Notes: generated from the letters alone by a model not told the origin. Positions 1 through 9,176 are shown, counted from the first letter of the stretch. The stretch is DNA of 32,107 bases from an uncultured Prochlorococcus sp. (GCA_913048245.1 CAJWWR010000011.1:1-32107); one strand, 5' to 3'. Numbers and translations are program-made.

Positions 1-74
1 GGAAGAGATGATGCGATCAGAAAAAGAGTTATATAAAAAACCCGTCCAATATTGTTTATACAATTTCTTAACAT
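1..74 (-). CDS. 5' end of a signal-peptide or membrane protein (cut by window edge)
   Basis: An ATG at 72-74 on the minus strand overlaps the TGA stop of the nitrilase gene (74-76) by one base, in a TGATG junction. The frame stays open to base 1, about 24 codons. It begins MLRNCINNIG and continues RVFYITLFLIASSL, a short basic stretch followed by a hydrophobic helix, which looks like a Sec signal peptide or membrane anchor. The overlap suggests translational coupling with the nitrilase. From memory of related Prochlorococcus genomes, an N-acetylmuramoyl-L-alanine amidase may sit here, but nothing in these few codons proves that. The start codon, the overlap and the hydrophobic segment are seen directly; the function is unknown. 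Confidence 0.55.
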   Translation of the reverse strand, partial: MLRNCINNIGRVFYITLFLIASSL

Positions 75-901
75 CAGTTACTGAACAAGTTTGGCTTTGT
101 ATGTTTTAAACTTGGCATTTGCTGTCTTATTTTGTTAACACAATTTCTATCTGCAGGCGCAATAGCTGCCCCCTGTGATTTTCCTGCGTCAGATAACACG
201 GTCCCCCATGGATCAATTACCATTGCATGGCCATGACTTTGTCTCCTTCCATAATGATTTCCCGTTTGGGCAGGTGCTACCACATATGCAGTATTTTCTA
301 TGGCCCTAGCTTGAAGAAGTATTTGCCAATGATCTTTGCCTGTAAAAGCAGTAAATGCAGCTGGAATCATCAATAGTTCAGCACCCTCAGAAGATAAATA
401 TCTATACAGCTCAGGAAATCGTACATCGTAACAGATTGACAACCCTATTTTACATAACCCTGGGATATCAATAATGGGGGGCTTTTCAGATCCTGATAAA
501 ATCGTGGAAGATTCTTTATAAAGATTGCCATCAGGCAAATCAACATCAAAAAGGTGAATTTTGTCGTATTCTCCTAAAACTTGACCATCCTTTCCAAGCA
601 AAGAAGATCGATTAAATATATGAGTTCCATCTCCAGCAGGAACCGGAAATCCTCCCCCTAATAAAACTACTTGATACCTCTGGGCCATTGTTTTCAGAAA
701 GTTACTGCATTTGATAGATAAATCAGAGGATATTTTAAGCTTTTCCTCATCATCACCTAAGAAAGCAAAATTTTCTGGCAATCCAATTAATTCAGCTCCT
801 CTTCTTGTAGCCAATTCAATCTGCTCCTCAGCCACAGTGAAGTTCGCCTCTACATTAGAGGTACTCGTAATTTGTAATGCAGCCACCAAGAAATCAGTCA
901 A
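74..901 (-). CDS. Nitrilase-superfamily amidohydrolase (Nit1/Nit2-like)
   Basis: This is a single-domain carbon-nitrogen hydrolase of 275 residues, the usual length for the family. The catalytic triad is visible: Glu43 in GLPENF, Lys114 in EYDKIHLFD and Cys157 in LSICYDVRFPELY. The Cys context and the KIHLFDVD stretch resemble the Nit1/Nit2 branch, whose characterised members hydrolyse deaminated glutathione or omega-amides. That makes a cytosolic metabolite-repair amidase the best guess; the substrate is not certain. The start is a TTG at 899-901. It is supported by a GGAG Shine-Dalgarno on the minus strand (910-913, 8 nt spacing) and by a good family N-terminus, MTDFLVAALQ. The gene lies 31 nt downstream of the comB-like gene and overlaps the next gene by 1 nt, so it is probably in one transcript with both. 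Confidence 0.88.
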   Translation of the reverse strand: MTDFLVAALQITSTSNVEANFTVAEEQIELATRRGAELIGLPENFAFLGDDEEKLKISSDLSIKCSNFLKTMAQRYQVVLLGGGFPVPAGDGTHIFNRSSLLGKDGQVLGEYDKIHLFDVDLPDGNLYKESSTILSGSEKPPIIDIPGLCKIGLSICYDVRFPELYRYLSSEGAELLMIPAAFTAFTGKDHWQILLQARAIENTAYVVAPAQTGNHYGRRQSHGHAMVIDPWGTVLSDAGKSQGAAIAPADRNCVNKIRQQMPSLKHTKPNLFSN

Positions 902-932
902 GATTTTTACTCCAACATAAAATGCTCATAAT

Positions 933-1667
933 TTAAGAAGCACGGATAACATTTTCTTCAACTTGCATAGGAACGATATTTAAGCAATCAAGTTGAGCAC
1001 AACATCTAAAATCATCCTCAAAATCACCAATACTTGTCAATCTTTTGCCATGAGTTGTGGTTTTCAGACACTTTAATATATCTCCTTTCCAGAAATCCCA
1101 CAGTGCTAAAGCGGCATTTAATTCATCATTCATAATATTAATTGTGATATTACTATTCTCGACAAGATAAGATGCTAAAGCACCAGCGGCCAATGTATCC
1201 TCCAAAGAATAACTTCCTTCCCAGCCACTTCCAAGTATCAATATATTACTTTCATTAATAGATATAATCCTTTCTGCTACTGCCTTTCTATTGGTCAAGG
1301 CCATAGATAATAAAATTTTCTTATCTTTCACCTTTTCAAAAGCTCTTGTTCCATTAGTAGTACTCATGAATAATCTTTTCCCCGCGACCAATTCTCTTGT
1401 AACTTTTTTTGGGGAATTTCCAAGGTCAAAACCTTCCATTTTTTTTCCCCCTCTTTCTCCTAACATAAGTCGTTTATCTGAATTCCATTTCATTGCTTCC
1501 TTCTTCAGTAAAGTAAGATCTGAAAAAACTTGAATAGAATCGGCACCGTTAGTTAAGGCCCAAGCAATTGTAGTCGTTGCGCGTAAAACATCAATAACAA
1601 CAGCCACTTCAGAATCGTTTTGAGGAACTGCATGGGCTACATGATAATAAGATAGGTTAATAGTCAT
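933..1667 (-). CDS. comB: ComB-family phosphatase (probable 2-phosphosulfolactate phosphatase)
   Basis: The 244-residue protein matches the ComB family. Conserved blocks are VVIDVLRATTT (residues 23-33, with Asp26 and Arg29), LGERGG followed by EGFDLGNSP (69-86) and STTNGTRAF (102-110). In methanogens ComB removes phosphate from 2-phosphosulfolactate in coenzyme M synthesis and needs Mg2+. Cyanobacteria are not known to make coenzyme M, so the true substrate here is open; sulfolactate metabolism or another phosphate ester is possible. The start ATG (1665-1667) lies opposite the divergent aroA promoter region. A TATAAT-like -10 and a 9-bp inverted repeat lie just upstream. The family call is strong; the physiological role is inference. 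Confidence 0.88.
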   Translation of the reverse strand: MTINLSYYHVAHAVPQNDSEVAVVIDVLRATTTIAWALTNGADSIQVFSDLTLLKKEAMKWNSDKRLMLGERGGKKMEGFDLGNSPKKVTRELVAGKRLFMSTTNGTRAFEKVKDKKILLSMALTNRKAVAERIISINESNILILGSGWEGSYSLEDTLAAGALASYLVENSNITINIMNDELNAALALWDFWKGDILKCLKTTTHGKRLTSIGDFEDDFRCCAQLDCLNIVPMQVEENVIRAS

Positions 1668-1678
1668 AAATCTAACTG

Positions 1679-1705
1679 TTCAAATTATAGGAAAACTAAT
1701 TTGAA
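1679..1705. repeat. 9-bp perfect inverted repeat, operator-like
   Basis: TTCAAATTA (1679-1687) and its exact reverse complement TAATTTGAA (1697-1705) flank a 9-nt spacer. The left arm contains the comB-like -10 hexamer. The position and symmetry suggest a dimeric repressor site. An RNA hairpin is less likely, because the repeat lies mostly upstream of the expected transcription start. Chance occurrence in A+T-rich DNA is possible. Confidence 0.45.
1684..1689 (-). promoter_or_regulatory. Candidate -10 element for the comB-like operon
   Basis: The minus strand reads TATAAT here, a perfect -10 hexamer. It would place the transcript start about 10 nt before the comB ATG, an unusually short leader. 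No clear -35 hexamer is seen at normal spacing. The call rests on sequence match only. Confidence 0.35.
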
Positions 1706-1774
1706 TTTTGCTTTTGTTTTAGTTATAAAAATATTTTAATTTCACACATCACAAGAAATGTCGCAATGTTTAAT

Positions 1775-1783
1775 TGGTAATAT
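1775..1783 (+). promoter_or_regulatory. Candidate extended -10 for aroA
   Basis: TGGTAATAT (TGn plus TAATAT) forms an extended -10 about 47 nt before the aroA ATG, in the divergent gap. No convincing -35 is visible, which is common for extended -10 promoters. The match alone is weak evidence in A+T-rich DNA. Confidence 0.3.
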
Positions 1784-1829
1784 GAAGATATAAGCAAAGA
1801 AATCAGTTTCTTAAATTTAATTTTTCAAT

Positions 1830-3143
1830 ATGGGTAAAAATCGAGAAATAAAGGGGGGCGGCTATTTACAAGGAATTATTAAAGTACCTGGCGATAAATC
1901 TATTTCTCATAGATCATTAATTTTAGGAAGTATTGCAAAGGGAGAGACCCTAATTAGTGGTTTTCTATATTCTGAGGACCCTTTATCCACAGCAAGTTGT
2001 ATGAGGAAACTTGGTGTTGAAATCCCTGAAATTATCAAAGACAAACCATTCAAAATAAAGGGTGTTGGACTTGAGGGCTTAAAAGAACCATTAGAAATTT
2101 TAGACTGCGGAAACTCGGGAACAACGATGCGGTTATTAATGGGATTATTAGCAGGTAGAAATGGTAAAAGTTTTATTCTTATTGGAGATGAATCTCTTTC
2201 AGAAAGACCAATGGGTAGAGTTAGCAAACCCTTACAACTCATGGGAGGGCAGTTATTTGGTAGGGCCAATGGGGAAAAAGCTCCAATAACAGTTATCGGG
2301 AAGAACCTTAAAGGTTGTTTAGTAGGCACACCTGTAGCAAGTGCGCAAGTTAAATCTGCAATCTTATTAGCCGGTCTAACAGCTTCTGGATCTACTTCCG
2401 TTATTGAGCCAGCATCATCCCGAGACCATACAGAAAGAATGCTTAAAGCATTTGGTGCGAATATAGAAATAAGAGGCGAGTTCAGGCGTAATATTGTGAT
2501 TCATCCAGGGAAGGAATTAATTGGTCAAGAGATATTAATACCAGGAGATATAAGTTCAGCATCTTTCTGGATGATTGCAGCATCAATTATTCCTAACTCA
2601 GATGTAACTATAAATAATGTAGGTTTAAATCCTACAAGGACAGGGATTTTAAATATTATGGATTCTATGGGATGTGATTATAAAATTACAAATAAAAAAG
2701 TAATAGCTGGTGAGCCAATTGGAGATATTAATGTAAAGACAGCCAATAGACTTAATCCATTTATCATTGAGGGTGATATCCTACCAAGACTAATTGATGA
2801 AATCCCTATACTTACAGTAGCAGCTTGTTTTTGTGAAGGTATTTCTGAAATAAAGGATGCCAAAGAACTAAGAGTAAAAGAAACGGATAGATTAAAAGTG
2901 ATGGCAAGACAATTGAAGAGGTTTGGAGCAGAAATTAATGAGAAAGAAGATGGCTTAGTTATCAACGGAAATTCCAAATTTATAGGAACAGAAGTTGATA
3001 GTGAAACAGATCATAGAGTTTCTATGAGCCTTGCTGTAGCATCAATTATGGCTGAAGGGTCTTCAACAATATTTAGATCAGAAGCTTCTAATGTTTCTTA
3101 TCCTGGTTTCTGGGAAGATCTTACCAAATTATTAAAAAAATAA
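1830..3143 (+). CDS. aroA: 3-phosphoshikimate 1-carboxyvinyltransferase (EPSP synthase)
   Basis: EPSP synthase joins shikimate-3-phosphate and phosphoenolpyruvate in the chorismate pathway. The 437 residues are full length. Visible motifs are GDKSISHRS (21-29), [10 protein letters not shown] (92-101), SAQVK (171-175), RDHTE (198-202), NPTR (267-270), the catalytic Asp323 in LIDEIP, and RVKETDRLK (348-356). GDKS, SAQxK, RDHTE and NxTR are the four signatures used to define class II EPSP synthases. The N-S-G-T-T-M-R loop keeps a glycine where the bacterial CP4 enzyme has alanine, so no inhibitor phenotype can be read from the class alone. The start is the ATG at 1830. The methyltransferase gene follows 6 nt after the stop, so the two are very likely co-transcribed. 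Confidence 0.97.
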   Translation: MGKNREIKGGGYLQGIIKVPGDKSISHRSLILGSIAKGETLISGFLYSEDPLSTASCMRKLGVEIPEIIKDKPFKIKGVGLEGLKEPLEILDCGNSGTTMRLLMGLLAGRNGKSFILIGDESLSERPMGRVSKPLQLMGGQLFGRANGEKAPITVIGKNLKGCLVGTPVASAQVKSAILLAGLTASGSTSVIEPASSRDHTERMLKAFGANIEIRGEFRRNIVIHPGKELIGQEILIPGDISSASFWMIAASIIPNSDVTINNVGLNPTRTGILNIMDSMGCDYKITNKKVIAGEPIGDINVKTANRLNPFIIEGDILPRLIDEIPILTVAACFCEGISEIKDAKELRVKETDRLKVMARQLKRFGAEINEKEDGLVINGNSKFIGTEVDSETDHRVSMSLAVASIMAEGSSTIFRSEASNVSYPGFWEDLTKLLKK

Positions 3144-3149
3144 ATTATC

Positions 3150-4043
3150 TTGATAGATCTTGAAGAAATCACAACAAAAGATGGAACAATCTCCCTCAAA
3201 AGCACAAAATTTGATGAGAGTTTTCACTGTCATGGAGGGGCACTAAAAGAGACCCAAACTAAGTTTATTAATCCATCATTAATAGAGAGATATAAAAATA
3301 AGTCTATTAGAGTTTTAGATGTTTGCTTTGGACTTGGTTATAATTCTGCTTTACTTTTCAATAAAGTGATATCTCAATCAACAAAAATTGATTGGTTCGC
3401 ACTCGAAATTGATAAAAAGCCGTTGAATTATTGTTTAAGAAATAAGGCATATAGGGGACTGTGGGATAGAAAAGTTATCAAAATATTTGAGTCCTTAAGA
3501 GATAGTAATTACTATTCAGATGATTCATTCAATTGTAAAATTGTTTGGGGAGATGCTCGCAAAGGGATTGCAGAAATACCAGAGGATAAAAAAATAGATT
3601 TAATTTTTCTTGATGGTTTCTCCCCCCCCAAATGTCCAGAGATATGGACCTTAGATTTTCTGCACAAATTATCAATGAGAATGGACCCTGAGGGATATCT
3701 AATTACATATTGTTCTGCTGCTGCAGTAAGAAAATCATTAATTAATTTAGGCCTAAAAATCTTTAACATAAAACCCTCAATTCAAGCAAAAAATATATGG
3801 AGTAATGGGACCCTTGCGACGTTTAATGGTGAAAGAAATAATCAGTTTATAGAAAAATTATCTGAAATGGAAAAAGAACATTTAGATACTAAAGCATCAA
3901 TACCATATAGAGATCAAAATAATAATTCTTTTTCAGAAGAAATAATTAGACGAAGAAGGCAAGAACAATTTTCATCTAGGCTTTTGTCAACAAGCTACTG
4001 GAGAAAGAAATGGGGAATGACGAAATCAACCTTTACCAGTTAA
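3150..4043 (+). CDS. MnmC-type SAM-dependent methyltransferase (DUF752 / Methyltransf_30)
   Basis: The 297-residue protein has a SAM-binding loop LDVCFGLGYNS (56-66), an acidic post-beta2 motif EID (86-88), GDAR (134-137), and the family hallmark FLDGFSPPKCPEIW (153-166). That hallmark corresponds to DAFAPAKNPDMW in the methyltransferase half of E. coli MnmC. The MnmC domain makes 5-methylaminomethyl-2-thiouridine in tRNA wobble positions. Here the FAD-dependent oxidase half is absent, so this is a stand-alone methyltransferase. Whether it acts on nm5U34 is inference. The start is a TTG at 3150, chosen because it begins the open frame 6 nt after aroA and no ATG occurs before the conserved region. 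A C8 run at 3622-3629 encodes part of the SPP motif. glmU follows 26 nt downstream. Confidence 0.8.
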   Translation: MIDLEEITTKDGTISLKSTKFDESFHCHGGALKETQTKFINPSLIERYKNKSIRVLDVCFGLGYNSALLFNKVISQSTKIDWFALEIDKKPLNYCLRNKAYRGLWDRKVIKIFESLRDSNYYSDDSFNCKIVWGDARKGIAEIPEDKKIDLIFLDGFSPPKCPEIWTLDFLHKLSMRMDPEGYLITYCSAAAVRKSLINLGLKIFNIKPSIQAKNIWSNGTLATFNGERNNQFIEKLSEMEKEHLDTKASIPYRDQNNNSFSEEIIRRRRQEQFSSRLLSTSYWRKKWGMTKSTFTS

Positions 4044-4060
4044 ATTTAAGTATATAGATT

Positions 4061-4065
4061 AAGGA
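4061..4065 (+). promoter_or_regulatory. Shine-Dalgarno AAGGA for glmU
   Basis: AAGGA ends 4 nt before the ATG at 4070. It supports that start, at which the nucleotidyl-transfer loop begins within six residues. Confidence 0.6.
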
Positions 4066-4069
4066 TTTT

Positions 4070-5437
4070 ATGTTAGCCGTTGCGATATTAGCTGCAGGTA
4101 AAGGCACTAGAATGAAAAGTGAATTACCTAAAGTCTTACATAAGGTTTCTGGTAAAAGTCTTCTAAATAGAGTAATTAATTCTTGCTCAAAACTTTCCCC
4201 GGAAAAGATTTTTGTGATAGTTGGGCATAAGTCTGATGAAATCAAGAAATCTTTAGACTCAAATAATCACAGAAGGAAAATTCACTTTATTTTACAAGAG
4301 CCTCAAAATGGTACAGGACATGCAATTCAGGTCTTATCAAAAGAATTGAATGATTTCAAAGGAACATTGCTTATCCTAAATGGAGATGTACCTTTGATAA
4401 CGCCCGAAACACTTAAAGATTTCTTAGATAAAAATGCTGAGGAGAATCCTGATGTATCATTAATAACTACAAGAAAGGAGCGCCCTCTAGGCTATGGGAG
4501 AGTTTTTACGAATGGCAAATTAATTGAGAAGATAGTCGAAGAAAGAGACTGCGATGAAAAAGAAAGATTAAATACATTAATTAATGCAGGAATTTATTGT
4601 TTCAAATGGGAAAAATTATCAAAAATAGTCCACAAACTCAAAAACAACAATAAACAAAAAGAAATCTACTTAACCGATGCAATATCACTTTTAAAAACGG
4701 CATTTTCTTATGAAATCAAAAATTATGATGAACTTCAGGGTGTTAATAATAGGATACAGCTAGCTAAATGTGAACAGATACTTCAGAAAAGAATTCAAGA
4801 TTTTCATATGATGAATGGAGTAACAATAATTAATCCTGCCAGCTGCACAATTAGTGAGGATGCTGAGATCGGTATTGATGTCACTTTAGAGGCAAATACT
4901 CATATAAGAGGTGAATCTAAAATATCGGACAATTGCATTATTGGTCCTAATACTTTCATTGAGAATTCTTTTGTTGATAAAAATTGCAACATTATAAATT
5001 CAACAATTTTCAATAGTTCGCTCATGAAGGATATTAATGTAGGTCCTTACAGTCATGTCCGACCTGGGACTAAAATCTCTTCTAATACTAAGATTGGCAA
5101 TTTTGTAGAAATTAAAAACAGCCATATTGAAGAATCCGTAAAAATAAATCATCTGAGTTACATTGGTGATTCAGAAATTGGCCAGTCAACAAATATTGGT
5201 GCTGGAACCATAACTGCAAATTTTGATGGTTCAGAAAAACACACAACGACAATAGGAGCAAATTGTAATGTAGGAGCAAATAGCGTCTTTATTGCACCAG
5301 TAAATATTGAGGAATATGTCACAACTGCAGCTGGTTCAGTTATAAACAAGAATGTTGGTAAAGAGTCATTAGCCATTGCAAGGGCAAAACAAACTAATAT
5401 TAAAAACTGGAAAAAAAAGAAAAGGAAATCAAACTAG
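4070..5437 (+). CDS. glmU: Bifunctional GlmU: GlcNAc-1-P uridyltransferase / GlcN-1-P acetyltransferase
   Basis: GlmU acetylates glucosamine-1-phosphate and then forms UDP-GlcNAc, the precursor for peptidoglycan and lipid A. The N-terminal pyrophosphorylase domain shows LAAGKGTRM (7-15), Lys21, [10 protein letters not shown] (76-85) and the metal-site NGDVP (Asp106). From about residue 250 a left-handed beta-helix of hexapeptide repeats begins, with the acetyltransferase His361 in INHLSYIGD and the following [11 protein letters not shown] block. The length of 455 is normal. The C-terminus is very lysine-rich. The TAG stop shares a CTAG with the convergent murF stop. It is the third gene of a plus-strand run with aroA and the methyltransferase gene. 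Confidence 0.97.
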   Translation: MLAVAILAAGKGTRMKSELPKVLHKVSGKSLLNRVINSCSKLSPEKIFVIVGHKSDEIKKSLDSNNHRRKIHFILQEPQNGTGHAIQVLSKELNDFKGTLLILNGDVPLITPETLKDFLDKNAEENPDVSLITTRKERPLGYGRVFTNGKLIEKIVEERDCDEKERLNTLINAGIYCFKWEKLSKIVHKLKNNNKQKEIYLTDAISLLKTAFSYEIKNYDELQGVNNRIQLAKCEQILQKRIQDFHMMNGVTIINPASCTISEDAEIGIDVTLEANTHIRGESKISDNCIIGPNTFIENSFVDKNCNIINSTIFNSSLMKDINVGPYSHVRPGTKISSNTKIGNFVEIKNSHIEESVKINHLSYIGDSEIGQSTNIGAGTITANFDGSEKHTTTIGANCNVGANSVFIAPVNIEEYVTTAAGSVINKNVGKESLAIARAKQTNIKNWKKKKRKSN

Positions 5438-6807
5438 TCAATTGATGGGATTATCTTTTCAAGTTCCCAGTCGCGACTCCCTTTTATCAAAAGAAAGTCC
5501 CCTTTATTGGTCAATTTATTTAAGATTGGACAGATTAATTCTCTATCGGTAACAAAAAAAATTTTTTTTTCCAAATATTGATATTTTTCTTGCATTATTT
5601 TTTGTTCAGGGTCATGTAAAAAAATACATTTCTCAATGGTTGATGAATATATATAATTTAAAATTTCTATATGAAATTCATTAGACATATTACCTAGTTC
5701 TTTCATACTTCCAAAAACAAAAAATTGATTGCCATTTTGTTGAATCAAAATTTTGATACAAGCCTTTATGGATTCAGGAGAAGCATTATATGTTTCATCA
5801 AATATTGTCAGTTTTTTAGTTTTTAGAATATTATTTCTTCCATTCATAGGAACGAAATTCAATTCATTAAACTCTTCAAAATTAATTCCAAATTCCTTTG
5901 ATACAGCATAAGAAAACAAAAAATTTCGAGCATTATGTATTCCATTAAAAGAAATGCTGAAAGTTTTATTTTCAACTTTTATAAGATCTCCATGTGGGTC
6001 ATAAAAACCCACGACTAAATCATGATTACTTTCAATTTGTTGACAATCATTAAAAGAACTTAATAATTTAATTCTAATTATTCTTCCTTGCCATACTTTT
6101 TTTATGGCTTTATCTAATAGTTTATCTCCATAAGGAATAATAACTAAACCATCAGGATTGAGATGTTTAACTATTTCACACTTAGCTATCGCAATATTTT
6201 CTCTTGAGCCCAAAAGACCAATATGAGAAGAACCAATATTTGTAATAATTGCAATATCTGGTTCTGAAAATTTTGATAGATTCTCAATCTGTCCAAAACC
6301 TCTCATTCCCATTTCTAAAACAATAACTTTATGACTCGCATCAGTATTTATTAAGGTTAAACCCACACCCACTTCATTATTAAAATTAGCCTCAGACTTA
6401 TGAACTTTACCAAAAGTCTCTAAAACTTTACTTGTTATTTCTTTAGTTGTTGTTTTACCTACAGAACCAGTTATGGCAATAACAGGTAACTTTAATTTTT
6501 TTCTTTTCAAAAGGGCCAACTTTTGAAACGCCAGAAGTGTATCTGGGACACTCCAAAAAGGAAGTTTAGAAGGCAGTATATTTTCTGATCCATTTTTAAT
6601 TACGACAGCTTTGATACCCTTTGATATTGCTTCATCAACAAAATTAATCCCATCGTAATTATCACCTTTTATTGCAATAAAAAGTTCATCTTGAGATATA
6701 GTCCTGCTATCTATACTCACGGAATTGAATTGTAAATTAATCCTTTCTGAATCGTTCCAATTAATAAAACCTAAAATCTCATTAATTTCATCTAAGAAAA
6801 ACTCCAT
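5434..6807 (-). CDS. murF: UDP-N-acetylmuramoyl-tripeptide--D-alanyl-D-alanine ligase
   Basis: MurF adds D-Ala-D-Ala to the UDP-MurNAc tripeptide, the last cytoplasmic step of muropeptide synthesis. The 457-residue protein has an N-terminal substrate domain with SIDSRTI (31-37), the Mur-ligase ATP loop TGSVGKTTT (113-121), the [10 protein letters not shown] block (165-174), and NIGSSHIG (190-197). It ends in a C-terminal ligase domain with [14 protein letters not shown], equivalent to the KGSR motif near the end of MurF. It is the last gene of a menD-menB-glgA-murF run, 14 nt after glgA. An A9T8 tract falls in the EKKIFFV region near the C-terminus. Its stop overlaps the glmU stop by 4 nt. 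Confidence 0.95.
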   Translation of the reverse strand: MEFFLDEINEILGFINWNDSERINLQFNSVSIDSRTISQDELFIAIKGDNYDGINFVDEAISKGIKAVVIKNGSENILPSKLPFWSVPDTLLAFQKLALLKRKKLKLPVIAITGSVGKTTTKEITSKVLETFGKVHKSEANFNNEVGVGLTLINTDASHKVIVLEMGMRGFGQIENLSKFSEPDIAIITNIGSSHIGLLGSRENIAIAKCEIVKHLNPDGLVIIPYGDKLLDKAIKKVWQGRIIRIKLLSSFNDCQQIESNHDLVVGFYDPHGDLIKVENKTFSISFNGIHNARNFLFSYAVSKEFGINFEEFNELNFVPMNGRNNILKTKKLTIFDETYNASPESIKACIKILIQQNGNQFFVFGSMKELGNMSNEFHIEILNYIYSSTIEKCIFLHDPEQKIMQEKYQYLEKKIFFVTDRELICPILNKLTNKGDFLLIKGSRDWELEKIIPSID

Positions 6808-6821
6808 TTAGATTTAGATTT

Positions 6822-8273
6822 TTATTTATTTTGCAAAGAAGGATCAGCTGATTGACCATATGAAAATTTCTCAATTTCCGATACATCTGGGGAAGGTTCT
6901 TTAATACCACAAACATCTTTATACATGATTTCATATTCACGAGCAGATTTCTCCCAACTAAATTCTTTACTCATTGCTCTAATTTGAAGTTCTTTCCAAC
7001 TATCCTTATGCCTAAATGCCTCCCAAGAGCGAACAAGTGCTGTATAAAAATCTATAGGTTCAAATCTATCAAAACAGAATCCAGTCCCTTTATTATTCTC
7101 AGGGTCATAAGGTGCAACAGTATCAACAAGTCCCCCAACACGTCTAACTATAGGAATAGATCCATACCTCATGGCTAGCAATTGACTGATTCCGCAGGGC
7201 TCAAACCTACTAGGCATAAGAAAAGCATCAGAACCTCCATAAATCAATCTTGACAAAGCATCATTGTAAGTAAGATAAACTGCAAATCTACCTGGATAAT
7301 CAACAGCAAGTTGCCATAATCCTGATTCAAGATAACGATCCCCAGTTCCTAAAACAGCAATTTGGGAATCAGTATAGGCTAATAATCTCCTTGCTACTTG
7401 TATTAATAAATCAACACCTTTTTGATCAACCAATCTTCCAACCATTCCTAAAAGATATTTACTTTCATCTACTTCCAATCCCATCTCTTTTTGGAGTATT
7501 TCTTTATTATTTTTTCTACCTTTTAAATTATTCTTATCGAACTTAGAAGGTAAAACATTGTCCATAGCAGGATTCCATTCATCTAAATCAATGCCATTTA
7601 ATATTCCTCTTAATTTCCCAGAAATATAATTCAAAAGCCCATCTAAGCTTTCGCCATATTCACTGGTTTTAATCTCATCAGCATAGGTAGGAGAAACTGC
7701 ATTGACCCTATCGGAATAAAGCATCGCAGCCGCCATTGTGTGGTCCCCATGCATATACCAAGGGCACCACGTCATCTTCTCAAGCTTCCACCTCCAAGGC
7801 CCCTGATATTTAAGATTATGGATAGTAAAGACTGTACTTATTTCTGGATCCTGATGCATCCATACAGGAATCATACCTGTATGCCAATCATGACAATGCA
7901 AGACTTGTGGTTTCCAGCAATTCCATGCAAACTCTGAGGTAGCACTTGCGAAGAAAGTGAAACGCCAATCTTCATCCTCACCTCCATAAATTCTCTCAGA
8001 GTCAAAAGATGGATGAGCTACTAAATAAATTTTATATTTATGAAGGGGATGAATACCCTCAAATACAGAAAAATCTGCTCCCATGGTATTAGCTTGAAAT
8101 ACAGGCTCATTTGAAATATCCATTAAGCTCCACAACTTACCGTAACCAGGAATTATTACTCTTACATCATGACCGAGTTTTAACAAAGAGGGAGGAAGTG
8201 AGCCAACAACATCTCCCATACCTCCGACTTTGATCATCGGAGCACATTCAGCTGCGGCAAGAAGTATTCTCAT
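6822..8273 (-). CDS. glgA: Glycogen synthase (ADP-glucose, GT5)
   Basis: GlgA extends alpha-1,4-glucan from ADP-glucose, so it makes the carbon store laid down in the light. The 483-residue protein is full length. Visible motifs are the N-terminal ADP-glucose loop [10 protein letters not shown] (15-24), HCHDWHTG (126-133), [11 protein letters not shown] (276-286), and the C-terminal catalytic block [11 protein letters not shown] (355-365) with Glu358. After that comes [10 protein letters not shown]. The start ATG at 8271-8273 places the KVGGM motif at the family's usual position. It sits between menB (45 nt upstream) and murF (14 nt downstream), so it may share their transcript although its pathway is different. 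Confidence 0.97.
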   Translation of the reverse strand: MRILLAAAECAPMIKVGGMGDVVGSLPPSLLKLGHDVRVIIPGYGKLWSLMDISNEPVFQANTMGADFSVFEGIHPLHKYKIYLVAHPSFDSERIYGGEDEDWRFTFFASATSEFAWNCWKPQVLHCHDWHTGMIPVWMHQDPEISTVFTIHNLKYQGPWRWKLEKMTWCPWYMHGDHTMAAAMLYSDRVNAVSPTYADEIKTSEYGESLDGLLNYISGKLRGILNGIDLDEWNPAMDNVLPSKFDKNNLKGRKNNKEILQKEMGLEVDESKYLLGMVGRLVDQKGVDLLIQVARRLLAYTDSQIAVLGTGDRYLESGLWQLAVDYPGRFAVYLTYNDALSRLIYGGSDAFLMPSRFEPCGISQLLAMRYGSIPIVRRVGGLVDTVAPYDPENNKGTGFCFDRFEPIDFYTALVRSWEAFRHKDSWKELQIRAMSKEFSWEKSAREYEIMYKDVCGIKEPSPDVSEIEKFSYGQSADPSLQNK

Positions 8274-8318
8274 TACTATTTAGAAAGAAATTAACCATTA
8301 TTGAAAGATAATAAACGA

Positions 8319-9176
8319 TCAAGGTGTCCATTTATAATCTGAAAAATCTGGTTGACGTTTCTCAAGAAAGGCATTTTTACCTTCTTGAGCTTCATTTGTA
8401 CCATAAAATAATTGAGTAGCATATCCAGATAGTTCCTGAATACCAGCTATCCCATCATTTTCTGCATTAAATGATGCTTTTAATATTTGAATAGCTGTTG
8501 GACTGTTTTTTAAGATTTCCCTTGCCCATGAAATACCTTCTTTCTCTAAATTTTCAATTTTAGTAATAGAGTTAATCAATCCCATCTCTAACGCCTCTTT
8601 AGCATTATATTTCCTGCATAGGAACCATATCTCTTTAGCCTTCCTAGGGCCGACAATCCTAGCTAAATAACTTGAACCAAATCCAGCATCAAAACTCCCA
8701 ACTTTTGGACCTGTTTGACCAAAAATTGCATTTTCTGATGCAATACTTAAATCACAAATCAAATGTAAGACTTGTCCACCTCCTATCGCAAATCCAGGTA
8801 CTAAGGCAATAACGACTTTTGGTAAGCTCCTTATGAGTTTTTGCAATTCTAGAACGTTTAGTTGTTGTTTCCCTTTCTCATTTTTATAACCGCTGGTTCC
8901 CCTTACACTCTGATCTCCACCTGAACAAAACGAATATATACCTTTTTTGTCAGGGCCAGCACCAGTAAAGAGAACAACTCCTATTCCTTCATCAAACTTC
9001 ACCTTATTAAAAGCATCTATTAACTCCATAACAGTCTCTGGACGAAATGCATTTCTTAAATTTGGCCTATTAATTGCTATTCTTGCAATCCCATCATCGG
9101 TTTTATGCAAAAGAATATCTTCATATGAACTCCACTCTTTCCATTCTTCTATACTTTTGCCAGGTAAAATGTTCAT
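8319..9176 (-). CDS. menB: 1,4-dihydroxy-2-naphthoyl-CoA synthase
   Basis: MenB closes the naphthoquinone ring of o-succinylbenzoyl-CoA. In cyanobacteria the product feeds phylloquinone for photosystem I. The 285-residue crotonase-fold protein has the oxyanion-hole segments [11 protein letters not shown] (83-93) and [11 protein letters not shown] (127-137), and the MenB-specific [16 protein letters not shown] block (152-167) with Asp163. The N-terminal [12 protein letters not shown] is also typical of MenB rather than generic enoyl-CoA hydratases. It lies 27 nt after menD on the same strand, which supports the pathway call. Confidence 0.96.
   Translation of the reverse strand: MNILPGKSIEEWKEWSSYEDILLHKTDDGIARIAINRPNLRNAFRPETVMELIDAFNKVKFDEGIGVVLFTGAGPDKKGIYSFCSGGDQSVRGTSGYKNEKGKQQLNVLELQKLIRSLPKVVIALVPGFAIGGGQVLHLICDLSIASENAIFGQTGPKVGSFDAGFGSSYLARIVGPRKAKEIWFLCRKYNAKEALEMGLINSITKIENLEKEGISWAREILKNSPTAIQILKASFNAENDGIAGIQELSGYATQLFYGTNEAQEGKNAFLEKRQPDFSDYKWTP

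Noticed and set aside
1668-1829. tRNA or Yfr-type small RNA in the comB-aroA gap
   Set aside because: I see no T-loop or cloverleaf pattern, no Yfr1-like motif and no hairpin followed by a T-run.
1907-2329. 140-codon minus-strand open frame opposite aroA
   Set aside because: It lies wholly inside a clear aroA gene, and its translation is Pro/Ile/Ser-rich without any recognisable motif, as expected for an antisense shadow.
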